Source of the DNA: Methanosphaera sp.
GTDB taxonomy: Archaea > Methanobacteriota > Methanobacteria > Methanobacteriales > Methanobacteriaceae
Assembly (NCBI RefSeq): GCF_022768985.1
Contig: NZ_JALEKL010000011.1
Location: 124,001 to 188,000, forward strand
Direction of reading: 5' to 3'
DNA length: 64,000 nucleotides
Below are positions 1-8,190 of the stretch, one piece after another. The notes beneath the pieces are model-generated. The model made no database searches. It was given only the letters and a program-made list of their open reading frames with translations, and was not told the origin of the DNA. The translations under genes and the position numbers were made by a program. Positions within the stretch are counted from its first letter, which is position 1, and the number at the start of each line of letters is the position of its first letter.

Positions 1-90
1 GCTTATTGATAGTCTTGTTAGTATTAAAGCCGCTATTGCTACAACTACTATTTCTATTGATCTTAGTATTTTTGAATCCAATTTTATCAT
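1..90 (-). CDS. N-terminus of a membrane protein, cut by the window edge
   Basis: An open frame runs from an ATG at 90 to the window edge without a stop, giving 30 residues. A short polar start (MIKLDSKILRSIE) is followed by a hydrophobic stretch (IVVVAIAALIL), so this is probably the N-terminal membrane segment of an integral or anchored protein. A weak purine-rich RBS (aggg) lies just upstream. The gene is divergent from nucS. The visible part is too short to name a family; small-conductance channels and other N-terminally anchored proteins would all fit. Confidence 0.5.
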   Translation of the reverse strand, partial: MIKLDSKILRSIEIVVVAIAALILTRLSIS

Positions 91-270
91 TTCCCTATCA
101 TGTATTATATTTATAATCAACAAACAATATATAACAATTGTTATATTATTATTAGATTATTAAAAAATTATTAAATTTATATTAATATATATTATAATAG
201 CAATTAAAATTTTATGAAAAAAAATATGAAAATCCACTAATAAAAAAAAATACAAAAGGAGAAATCAACA

Positions 271-1023
271 ATTAAATACAAAACAATAGAACATCCAAAC
301 AAACAAGAAGCATACAAACTAATAGATGATGGATTTAATAAAAAAAGTATGATAATAATCCTTGCAAAATGTCACGTAGAATATGAAGGAAGAGCAAGAA
401 GTAAACTAGATACAGGTGACAGACTCATACTAATAAAAAAAGATGGAACATTTACAATACACCAACAACTAAATCTAGACCCAGTAAATTGGCAAGCACC
501 AGGATGTAAAAACACAGTAGAATATAAAAATGGAAACCTAACTCTGAAAAGTAAGAAAACAAAGCCAAATGAAGAAATAATAGTATATCTTGATGAAGTA
601 TACACAGCAACATACTACAACTGTGTTGATACAAAAGATCTTGAAATAAGAGGATATGAAAAACACATGGTAGATCTTGCATGGGAAAATCCAGACCTAC
701 TTGAAAAGGGATTTAGACCAACAAGACGAGAATACCAGACAGACAATGGATTCATAGATCTAATGGGAAAAGATAAAAATGGAACATTAATGATTCTAGA
801 ATTTAAAAGTAGAAAAGCAGGAACAAATGCAGTAAAACAACTAAAAGGATACATAGACTGCTTTGCTGATAATAAAGACTTTGTACGAGGAATAATAGTA
901 GCACCAGACATAACAGACAATGCACAAGAAATGCTTGATGAACTACAAATGGAATTCATAGCAATGGATCCACCACTAGATCTTCTAAAACATAAAACAT
1001 CAACACTAGATTCATTCTTCTAG
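271..1023 (+). CDS. nucS: Endonuclease NucS, probable ATT start
   Basis: NucS is a PD-(D/E)xK family, RecB-like nuclease that acts on branched or mismatched DNA in archaea. The C-terminal nuclease core is visible as GFIDLMGKDKNG followed by LMILEFKSRKAG and AVKQL; the N-terminal half is the beta-rich DNA-binding/dimer domain (IIILAKCHVEYEGRA). The first ATG (349) would remove about 26 residues that match the family N-terminus (KYKTIEHPNKQEAYKLIDDG). No ATG, GTG or TTG lies between the in-frame stop at 241 and 349. A GGAG at 258-261 stands 9 nt before an ATT at 271, which is therefore the best start (250 residues). An AT-rich TATA-like region lies near 174-195. The family assignment is firm; the start is an inference. 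Confidence 0.88.
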   Translation: MKYKTIEHPNKQEAYKLIDDGFNKKSMIIILAKCHVEYEGRARSKLDTGDRLILIKKDGTFTIHQQLNLDPVNWQAPGCKNTVEYKNGNLTLKSKKTKPNEEIIVYLDEVYTATYYNCVDTKDLEIRGYEKHMVDLAWENPDLLEKGFRPTRREYQTDNGFIDLMGKDKNGTLMILEFKSRKAGTNAVKQLKGYIDCFADNKDFVRGIIVAPDITDNAQEMLDELQMEFIAMDPPLDLLKHKTSTLDSFF

Positions 1024-1062
1024 ATACAAATTAAAAAAAAAGAGAAAAAGAAAAGAAAATAA

Positions 1063-1473
1063 TTACAATATACATTCATCATATTCAACATCTAAACTTT
1101 GAAGAATAGCCTCAACAATACATGCAGTATTCCATCCAATAATCTTAGTTGCAACCTCTTCAAGTTCATCTGGAACTTCCTCAACACCATATGGACGTAT
1201 TAATATAATAGGCTTACTAAAGCTTTGAGCATACCTAATATGCTCTTCTATTTTTTCTCTATCATCATCCCAAAGACCTGATAGAACAATTAATACATCA
1301 CAATCAGCAATTGCTTCAGCATAATTATCACAATCTGTAGTGTCAGTCCACTTAAATGCTTCTGTAGCATCAGAAAGTCTTTTTATGAAAACATTATAAT
1401 CTTGACAATCCTTTGGATATGATATAAATACATTATAATCTCCTAAATCATTTTCTGGAAATAAATCTAACAT
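1063..1473 (-). CDS. TIR-like (MTH538/DUF1863-type) protein
   Basis: This 136-residue protein has the alternating strand/helix pattern of a TIR or flavodoxin-like fold: DYNVFISYPKDC (first strand and loop), CDVLIVLSGLWDDD (central strand), then an acidic helix EKIEEHIRYAQ and the strand KPIILIRPYG. This resembles the MTH538-like TIR family of Methanobacteriales. Whether it has NADase activity cannot be read from the sequence; a Glu in EEHIRYA lies about where TIR enzymes keep their catalytic Glu. It has an RBS (agaggtag) and lies 24 nt downstream of a ferredoxin gene on the same strand, so the two probably form an operon. Function unknown. Confidence 0.6.
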   Translation of the reverse strand: MLDLFPENDLGDYNVFISYPKDCQDYNVFIKRLSDATEAFKWTDTTDCDNYAEAIADCDVLIVLSGLWDDDREKIEEHIRYAQSFSKPIILIRPYGVEEVPDELEEVATKIIGWNTACIVEAILQSLDVEYDECIL

Positions 1474-1497
1474 CCTATTTCTACCTCTTATTTAATT

Positions 1498-1758
1498 TTA
1501 TATTAATGAATTACGTTCAATTTCAATCTCATCACCAGTATCATCATCATAAATAATAAAACAATCCTCAGGACAGATACTAGCTGCTGTTTCTACTTCA
1601 TAGAGTGATTTAATAACTTTTGATGCAATGTTATCTGAATCAATAAATCCACCTTCTATTGCAACAAGATTATCATCATCTAATATGAGAATTTGTGATG
1701 TTTTAATACATGCACCACAACCTCGACATTTATTTCTATTAATTTCTACTTCATACAT
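1498..1758 (-). CDS. Single-cluster ferredoxin
   Basis: An 86-residue acidic ferredoxin. Cysteines at CRGCGAC near residues 11-17 and a distal ICPEDC supply ligands for one iron-sulfur cluster, as in monocluster [4Fe-4S] or [3Fe-4S] ferredoxins. The long acidic insert between the motifs (DDDNL, DSDN) and the acidic C-terminus are typical of the longer archaeal single-cluster type. A GGTGAT RBS precedes the ATG. It is the first gene of a two-gene unit with the TIR-like protein. The electron-transfer partner is not evident. Confidence 0.8.
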   Translation of the reverse strand: MYEVEINRNKCRGCGACIKTSQILILDDDNLVAIEGGFIDSDNIASKVIKSLYEVETAASICPEDCFIIYDDDTGDEIEIERNSLI

Positions 1759-1900
1759 ACCTAAATCACCTACTATTTAAGGGCTATGATAATTTTAAAT
1801 AATTCTAATTTCTATTTATTTTTTTTAGTAATTGTATAAATTATATTAAATTAATAACTAATAAACAATACTATCATATTTATTGGAGGGAATAAAACAA

Positions 1901-2725
1901 ATGCAGGATTTTAAAATAGCAACATGTCAGATGGATGTATGTGAAAATAAAGATGAAAATATAGAACATGCAATACAATTAATAAAAAAAGCATCAGCTA
2001 ACGATGCAAAGCTTATCACACTACCTGAAATATTTAATGGACCTTATGATACAGCAAAGTTTATTGAATTTGCAGAAGATGAAAATGACGGCCAAACACT
2101 ACAAGCTATGAGTAAAACTGCAAAAAAACATGACATATACTTGCAAGCCGGATCAATAGCTGAAAGATGTGATGATAAAATATACAACACAGCATACCTA
2201 TTTAACCCTGATGGTGAGATAATTGCAAAACATAGAAAAATGCATCTTTTTGATATTAATACAAAAACAATGAAATTTACAGAATCAGACACACTAACTG
2301 CAGGAGATAAGATTACAACAGTAGATACAGATCTTGGTGTAATATCAATTGCTATATGTTATGATGTACGTTTTCCACAACTTTGGACTTTAATGAGTCA
2401 AAATAAGTCTGATATAATACTACTTCCTGCAGCATTTAATATGACAACAGGACCACTTCACTGGCAAACTCTTATTCGCACACGTGCAATTGACACACAA
2501 GCATATGTTGTTGCAACATCACCAAGTAGAATTGACAATCCATACTATGTTGCATGGGGACATTCTATGATTGTAGATCCATGGGGTAAAATATTATCAG
2601 AAGCTGAAACTAAAGAGGAAATTCTCTATGCTGACATTGAAAATAATAAAATAGATGATGTACGCGAGCAAATTCCTGTTCTTAAAAATAAAAGAAATGA
2701 CATCTATGAAACAATAATGAAATAA
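1901..2725 (+). CDS. Carbon-nitrogen hydrolase (nitrilase/omega-amidase family)
   Basis: A cytosolic amidase of the nitrilase superfamily, 274 residues. The Glu-Lys-Cys triad is visible in LPEIFNGPY, HRKMHLFD and AICYDVRFP. The YDVRFP context and the length place it close to Nit2/omega-amidases, which hydrolyse alpha-ketoglutaramate or alpha-ketosuccinamate, but the substrate is not proven. The start is set at ATG 1901 because a strong GGAGGG at 1885-1890 lies just before it; an in-frame TTG at 1883 would overlap that RBS. It is monocistronic and converges with the HEAT-repeat gene. Confidence 0.85.
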   Translation: MQDFKIATCQMDVCENKDENIEHAIQLIKKASANDAKLITLPEIFNGPYDTAKFIEFAEDENDGQTLQAMSKTAKKHDIYLQAGSIAERCDDKIYNTAYLFNPDGEIIAKHRKMHLFDINTKTMKFTESDTLTAGDKITTVDTDLGVISIAICYDVRFPQLWTLMSQNKSDIILLPAAFNMTTGPLHWQTLIRTRAIDTQAYVVATSPSRIDNPYYVAWGHSMIVDPWGKILSEAETKEEILYADIENNKIDDVREQIPVLKNKRNDIYETIMK

Positions 2726-2780
2726 AAATAAAATGAGAAAGGAGAGGATAGATTTAGATATTAAAAAAAAAGATGAAGTA

Positions 2781-3857
2781 TTAGTATCTTTTTCTACTTT
2801 TTAATACTCCTAATCTTTTCTTTCTTCCTATTTTTCTTAGCTTTTTAATGCTAACTTTTTTATCACTAGATTTTTTAATTGATGGTTTTTCAGCATCTTT
2901 CTTTTTAGATACTCGTTTAACTGCAGCTTTTGTAGGTACTGGTTTTTTATCTGATTCAATTTCTTCAGATACTCTTTTTATTGCTTCTTTTGAAGGTACT
3001 GGTTTTTTATCTGATTCGATATCTTCTGATACTCTTTTTATTGCTGAATTTTTAGGTTTAGGATTTTTTTCAGAAACCATCTTTTTTGATGCTCTTTTTG
3101 TTGCAGATTTCTTTGCTATGGATTTTTTAGATGATGCCTTCTTAGTTGATTTCTTTGTTGTTGACTTTTTAGTAGTAGATTTTTTATCTGTTGATTTCTT
3201 AGTTGTTGACTTTTTAGTAGTAGATTTTTTATCTGTTGATTTCTTTGTTGTCTTTTTTGATTCTGATTTTTTTGATGATTTCTTTTTTGATTTTTTAGGT
3301 TTTGGATCTATCTTTTTAAGTGCTTTATTTGCAACTTTTTTAAATTCTTTATCTCCTGTTGCTGCACGTCTTGCCTTTTTAATTGGATCTACTGCTTTTT
3401 TATCTCCAATATCACCAAGTGCTTTTGTTGCTGATGTTCTTACACCCCAATCTTCATCAACAAGAAGTTCAATTATTGGATCTACAGCTTCTCCTACTTC
3501 CATTTCACCAAGTGCTTTTGCTGCAAATTTACGTATTGCAAAGTCCTCACTTGAAAGAGCATTAATTAATTCTTCTGCTACTGCTGCATCACCAATATCT
3601 TTAAGTGCAAGTATACCGTATTTTTGAACCATTTCATCATCTTGTTTTAAGACATTTATTAATGGTTTTATTGATGCATCACCAATTTCTGATAATGATT
3701 TTGCTGCCTGAAATCTTACAAGTGGATTTTTATCTTTAAATGTGTCAATTAATATATCTATAGCATCTTCTGGATATTCAATTAATTCTTTACATGCTTC
3801 TATTCTTATTGTATGATCTTCATTTGATAGTTTTTGTTTTATCTCATTAATTGTCAC
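2781..3857 (-). CDS. HEAT-repeat protein with lysine-rich, histone-H1-like tail
   Basis: Residues 1 to about 175 are PBS-lyase-type HEAT repeats (GDASIKPLINVLK, GDAAVAEELINAL, GEAVDPIIELL, WGVRTSATKALGDIG), a protein-binding solenoid. The remaining half is extremely Lys/Ser/Thr-rich, with a 15-residue repeat (KKSTTKKSTDKKST type) and a 20-residue repeat (KRVSEEIESDKKPVP type), resembling H1-like basic tails that bind nucleic acid. The GTG at 3857 is preferred over a TTG at 3890 because an RBS-like aaggttgat precedes it. It stands alone on the minus strand. A DNA- or RNA-associated scaffold is a reasonable inference, but no function is known. Confidence 0.75.
   Translation of the reverse strand: MTINEIKQKLSNEDHTIRIEACKELIEYPEDAIDILIDTFKDKNPLVRFQAAKSLSEIGDASIKPLINVLKQDDEMVQKYGILALKDIGDAAVAEELINALSSEDFAIRKFAAKALGEMEVGEAVDPIIELLVDEDWGVRTSATKALGDIGDKKAVDPIKKARRAATGDKEFKKVANKALKKIDPKPKKSKKKSSKKSESKKTTKKSTDKKSTTKKSTTKKSTDKKSTTKKSTTKKSTKKASSKKSIAKKSATKRASKKMVSEKNPKPKNSAIKRVSEDIESDKKPVPSKEAIKRVSEEIESDKKPVPTKAAVKRVSKKKDAEKPSIKKSSDKKVSIKKLRKIGRKKRLGVLKSRKRY
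2908..3062. repeat. 60-bp tandem repeat inside the HEAT-protein gene
   Basis: Units begin at 2908, 2968 and 3028 (the last is partial), each opening with gatactc and containing ggtactggttttttatctga. They encode the 20-residue repeat KRVSEEIESDKKPVP plus five variable residues in the protein tail. The copies differ at only a few bases, which suggests recent expansion. Confidence 0.85.
3146..3245. repeat. 45-bp tandem repeat inside the HEAT-protein gene
   Basis: Units start at 3146, 3191 and 3236 (partial), each opening with ttgatttctt. The first two full units differ at essentially one base. They encode a 15-residue Lys/Ser/Thr repeat. Such near-perfect in-frame repeats can gain or lose units by slippage or recombination without breaking the frame. 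Confidence 0.85.
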
Positions 3858-4148
3858 TAATATCAACCTTCTATTATTGTTATCTTTCAATGAATTTCTA
3901 TTATGTAGATAGTAATCAATGCCCCTTTTTTAGTATAGTCTTAGTTTTTTTCTATAATCCCATAATAATCCATAAAATCTTACATTAAGTTATATTATGT
4001 TTTCTATTTTTAGTTATAATAATTTTATTATATGTATGTTTTTCTTTTTAGTAAAAAAATTATATCCTATAAATTTAAAATATAATAGCATAAGAGAAAA
4101 TGGTATTTTTCTTACTATTTTATAAAAAAACAATAGGATATTTTATTT

Positions 4149-5501
4149 ATGAAGAGAATAGTTTTATCAGGAACAGGTAGTGGAGTAGGAAAAACAACTA
4201 TATCTACAGGTATTATGAAGGCATTATCTGATGAATTTAAGATTCAGTCATTTAAGGTAGGACCTGATTATATTGATCCATCATATCATAGTTGTGCAAC
4301 ATCTATACCTTCACGTAATTTAGATTCATTTTTTATGTCTGATGGTCAAATAAGACAATCCTTTAAAAATGGTATGCAACATTCAAAAGCAAAATATGGT
4401 ATTATTGAAGGAGTACGTGGATTATATGAAGGTATAAGTCCAGTAAGTGATGTTGGAAGTACATCATCTATTGCAAAGGCACTAAATGCTCCTGTTATAT
4501 TAATTATTAACAGTCGAAGTTTAGTTAGAAGTGCTGCTGCTATGGTACTGGGTTTTAAAGCATTAGATCCTGAAATTAAAATTGAAGGTGTAATACTTAA
4601 CAATACAAAAAGTGAAAAACACTACCTTAAAACTAAAAAGGCAGTTGAAACTCTTACAAACACACCTGTTATTGGTGGAATTATACGAAACCCCGATATT
4701 ACAGTAAAACAAAGACATCTAGGCTTAATACCAGCTGTTGAAAAAGATACAATAGCAGGTATGGTAGAAAAATGGGGTGAGTTAATTAAGGAAAATATTG
4801 ATCTTGACATGCTTGTTGAAATTATGAAAAGAAGTGATGATATAGAAGATGACTATGCACCTATCTGGTCTGAAACTACAACAAAACAGAAGACAAAAGT
4901 AGCAATACCATTTGATGAAGCATTTAACTTCTATTATCGTGAAAATATAGAAGCACTTGAGGCTAACAATGCAGAAATTGAATATTTCAGTCCAATACAT
5001 GATGAAGTTATGCCAGATGCTGATGCATTATATATTGGTGGTGGATATCCTGAAATATTTAAAAAAGAATTATCATCAAATACCTCAATGTTAAAGTCAA
5101 TAAAACAATTCTCAGATGATAACAATCCAATCTATGCTGAATGTGGAGGTCTTATGTATTTAACACGTTCTATTGATGATATGCCAATGGTTGATGTATT
5201 TAACTATAAATCAACACTTACAAAGAAAGTTCAAGGATTAAGCTATACAATAGCAGATGTAATACAAGACAATCCTATACTTAAAAAAGGTCAATCATAC
5301 CATGGACATGAATTCCATTATTCAAAAGTTGAATATACAGGAAATAATAAGAACGACTTTGCACTTGAAATGAAACGTGGTGTAGGAATTACAGGAAAAT
5401 ATGATGGACTACTAAAAAACAATACACTTGCAAGTTATGTTCATACACACACCGCATCAATGGATGAATTTGCATATAACTTTACACAAAATGCATTATA
5501 A
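4149..5501 (+). CDS. cfbB: Cobyrinate / Ni-sirohydrochlorin a,c-diamide synthase
   Basis: An ATP- and glutamine-dependent amidotransferase that converts two acetate side chains of a tetrapyrrole to amides. In methanogens the same family acts on Ni-sirohydrochlorin in coenzyme F430 synthesis (CfbB) and on cobyrinate in cobamide synthesis (CbiA). The N-terminal P-loop [10 protein letters not shown] and the [12 protein letters not shown] motif mark the synthetase domain. The C-terminal class-I glutaminase-like domain has its Cys in [11 protein letters not shown] and a His in SYVHTHTAS. At 450 residues it has normal length. It is followed 63 nt later by mtd on the same strand. Sequence alone does not decide which substrate is used. 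Confidence 0.9.
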   Translation: MKRIVLSGTGSGVGKTTISTGIMKALSDEFKIQSFKVGPDYIDPSYHSCATSIPSRNLDSFFMSDGQIRQSFKNGMQHSKAKYGIIEGVRGLYEGISPVSDVGSTSSIAKALNAPVILIINSRSLVRSAAAMVLGFKALDPEIKIEGVILNNTKSEKHYLKTKKAVETLTNTPVIGGIIRNPDITVKQRHLGLIPAVEKDTIAGMVEKWGELIKENIDLDMLVEIMKRSDDIEDDYAPIWSETTTKQKTKVAIPFDEAFNFYYRENIEALEANNAEIEYFSPIHDEVMPDADALYIGGGYPEIFKKELSSNTSMLKSIKQFSDDNNPIYAECGGLMYLTRSIDDMPMVDVFNYKSTLTKKVQGLSYTIADVIQDNPILKKGQSYHGHEFHYSKVEYTGNNKNDFALEMKRGVGITGKYDGLLKNNTLASYVHTHTASMDEFAYNFTQNAL

Positions 5502-5564
5502 AAGTAGAATAGAATTAATGGTATTTAATAATATAGATTTATTATATTTTTTTGAAGTGAAAAA

Positions 5565-6383
5565 ATGGTTGTAAAAATTGCAATAATAAAAATGGGAAAT
5601 ATAGGAACATCACCTATACTAGATTTAATACTTGATGAAAGAGCAGATCGTGAAGATATAGATGTAAGAACAATAAGTTCTGGAGCAAAGATGGGAAAAG
5701 CACAACTTGATGTGCTTGATTATGTTAAAGAAAATGATTTTGATCTTATCTTATTTATAAGTCCAAATCCAAGTATTGGAGGACCTAAAAGTGCACGTGA
5801 AATACTAGCAGAAATTGACATTCCAACAGTAATAATTGGAGATCAGCCAGGTGAAAGAGCAATAAGTCAGATAAAAGAACAAAATCTTGGATATATCATA
5901 ATAAAAGCAGATCCAATGATTGGTGCAAGACGTGAATTCCTTGATGCTACAGAAATGGCAATATTTAACGCTGATATTATGCGTGTTCTTGCAATTACTG
6001 GTGTTTTCAGACTTATTCATACAACAATTGATGATATGGTTGAAGAAATTAAAAACAATAAAAATGTAACACTTCCAGAACTCATAGTTACATCAGAAAA
6101 TGCAACTGATGCTGCTGAATTTAAAAATCCATATGCTAAAAGTAAGGCAATAGCAGCATATAATATTGCATCAAAAGTTGCAGAGATGGATGTTGAAGCA
6201 TGTTTTAAAGTGAAAGATCCTGAAAAATACATACCAATGGTATGTGGTGCACATGAAATGATGGCAACAGCAGCTCAACTTGCACAACAAGCACGTGATA
6301 TTGAAAAAAGTAATGATGTACTTTTCAGATCATCACACAAACGTAATGGTGATGTAGAAGTAAAACACCACCTTATGGATTGA
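5565..6383 (+). CDS. mtd: F420-dependent methylenetetrahydromethanopterin dehydrogenase
   Basis: Mtd reversibly oxidises methylene-H4MPT to methenyl-H4MPT with coenzyme F420, a core cytosolic step of methanogenic C1 metabolism. The family N-terminus (KIAIIKMGNIGTSPI), ISSGAKMGKAQLD, SPNPSIGGPKSARE and GARREFLDATEMA are all present, and at 272 residues it is of normal length. An RBS-like aagtga precedes the ATG. In a methylotrophic H2-dependent methanogen it would mainly run to supply C1 units for biosynthesis; that is an inference from the genus. Confidence 0.96.
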   Translation: MVVKIAIIKMGNIGTSPILDLILDERADREDIDVRTISSGAKMGKAQLDVLDYVKENDFDLILFISPNPSIGGPKSAREILAEIDIPTVIIGDQPGERAISQIKEQNLGYIIIKADPMIGARREFLDATEMAIFNADIMRVLAITGVFRLIHTTIDDMVEEIKNNKNVTLPELIVTSENATDAAEFKNPYAKSKAIAAYNIASKVAEMDVEACFKVKDPEKYIPMVCGAHEMMATAAQLAQQARDIEKSNDVLFRSSHKRNGDVEVKHHLMD

Positions 6384-6412
6384 TATTAATTTTAAATCAT
6401 TCATATAAATTA

Positions 6413-6446
6413 TTTCACCACCACTATTTTTTATATTCTTTTTATT
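6413..6446 (+). terminator. C-rich/oligo-T 3' end of mtd
   Basis: About 30 nt after the mtd stop, a C-rich run (caccaccacta) is followed by T-tracts (ttttttatattcttttt). This layout recurs after many genes in the window and fits U-tract archaeal termination. Confidence 0.5.
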
Positions 6447-6585
6447 TAATTTTAAATACTGTATTTTACATAAATTAAATTAATAACTTTTTTTAAGTTA
6501 TATATTCTAAAAATAAATAATTTTAATTAGTTTTATCACGTAATAACTAATTAGAATTTTTTTAAATAAAAATAGGAGTGTTAAT

Positions 6586-7964
6586 TTGACTAATGAATCA
6601 AAAAAAGAAAACATTGAATTAATACTAGGAGATTATAAAAAAGCTATTCGTAAACTTTCATGGCCAATTGTTGTCAGTCTACTTATTTCAGTATCATATA
6701 ATTTTATTGATTGTATGTGGGTTGCAAAACTTGGAAGTAATGAACTAGCTGCAATGGGACTAATATTACCATTATATTTTGTTTTTGTAGCTTTTGGAAG
6801 TGGACTTGCAACAGGTGTTAATAGTCTTATTGCACGATATATTGGAGCACGCAACTTTAAAAATGCAAGCAATAGTGCAGTACATGGAATATTTCTAACA
6901 ATTATTGCATCAATTCTACTTGCAATTGTAATGAATTTATCACTTCCATATATTTTAGCACTTATGCATGCAGGAAGTGCAACAACTGCAGCCCTTGAAT
7001 ATGGAAATATAATATTTAATGGAGCCTTTGTATTATTTTATAGTAATGTTGGTATTGCAATTTTAAGATCAGAAGGAGATGTAAAACGTGGAATGTATTT
7101 AATGACAGCAACCACTATTTTAAATATAATTCTTGACCCAATATTTATATTTAATTTTAATATGGGAATTGGTGGTGCTGCATGGGCTACCATAATTACT
7201 GAAACTATTAACTGTATCGTTCTTATCTACTGGATCATATCAAAAAGGACACATACCTTAATGTTTCATTTAGAGACTTTAAATATAACACAGATATTGC
7301 AAAAAAGATTTTATCTGTTGCAATACCAGATACATCAGAAGATATACTAAGTAGTTCAATATTTATTATTGAAAACTATATTCTTGCAATGACAGGAGGT
7401 GTAGTTGCTGTTGCAGTTTATGCAGCTACTTTAAGAATTACTAAACTTATTACTATTCCAATTAAAGGTTATGGTTCTGCATTAATTACAGTTGCAGGAG
7501 CAGCATATGGAGAAAAAGATTATACAAAGTTTGATAAATCATTTAAGTATACAATGAATATCTCAATTATTGTTACATTTTTACTTGTTATAATTTTTTA
7601 TATATTTACACCACAGATATGTTCACTATTTTCAAGTGGAAATACTCAAATTATATCATATATTACTGATGCAACACGTTATTTACTTATATTTATGGTA
7701 TTTCAATGTTTTAGTGTAATTCCATGTATGCTTTTCCAGTCTGTTGGTAAAGGAACAACATCACTTATACTTTCACTTTGGAGAAGTATAATTTTAAAAG
7801 TTATATTTACAGTAGGAGTATTTGCTATACTTTTAAATAATGGATTTTACAGCATATATAATGGATATATTATGAGTTTAATATTTGGTGGAATTGTAGC
7901 ATTTATGTGGGCTTTAAGATATATTAGAAAATTAAAAAAATCAGATGATACAATTACTATATAG
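6586..7964 (+). pseudogene. MATE efflux transporter, broken by a one-base frameshift
   Basis: Two abutting open frames together make one full-length MATE (multidrug and toxin extrusion) transporter closely related to the next two MATE genes. It starts at TTG 6586 behind AGGAG. The first frame follows its paralogues down to CIVLIYW, then runs off into unrelated sequence and stops at 7350. From about 7236 the frame one base back resumes the family sequence (HIKKDTYLNV ... VAIPDTSEDIL) and continues through VAVYAATLR to 7964. A single lost base near 7236-7246, a region with an A5 run, explains this. It could be a real disruption, a sequencing error or, less likely, programmed -1 frameshifting. 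Confidence 0.85.
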
Positions 7965-7970
7965 TAATTT

Positions 7971-8000
7971 CACACAATCACCACCCCTAACTTTTTTTTA
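7971..8000 (+). terminator. C-rich/oligo-T 3' end after first MATE gene
   Basis: Just after the stop at 7964, caccacccctaa is followed by a T8 run. It has the same arrangement as the site after mtd. Confidence 0.5.
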
Positions 8001-8190
8001 TATATAAATACTAACTTATACAAAATAGTAGTAAGTAACTTAATTTACAATGATTAAACTTATATATTCAATGAATTCTATGAAAAAACTAAATTTGATT
8101 CTATTTTTTTACAAATAAATTTCTTCTTTTTTTACAACTAAAAACAACGACTTTTTCTTTTTAAAATAAAATATGAGAGGTGAAATTGTT

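Noticed and set aside
349-1023. ATG 349 as start of nucS
   Set aside because: It would remove conserved N-terminal sequence and has no RBS; the GGAG at 258-261 fits an ATT at 271.
2908-3245. Possible CRISPR-like direct repeats
   Set aside because: The repeats are contiguous, in frame with a protein tail and have no unique spacers.
2848-3627. Long plus-strand frame opposite the HEAT-protein gene
   Set aside because: It is a mirror of the repetitive lysine-rich coding region (Lys/Ser codons read as Phe/Asp on the other strand) and has no RBS.
7230-7260. Programmed -1 frameshift in MATE copy 1
   Set aside because: There is an A5 run but no classical slippery heptamer or obvious downstream structure; a simple one-base loss is the better explanation.
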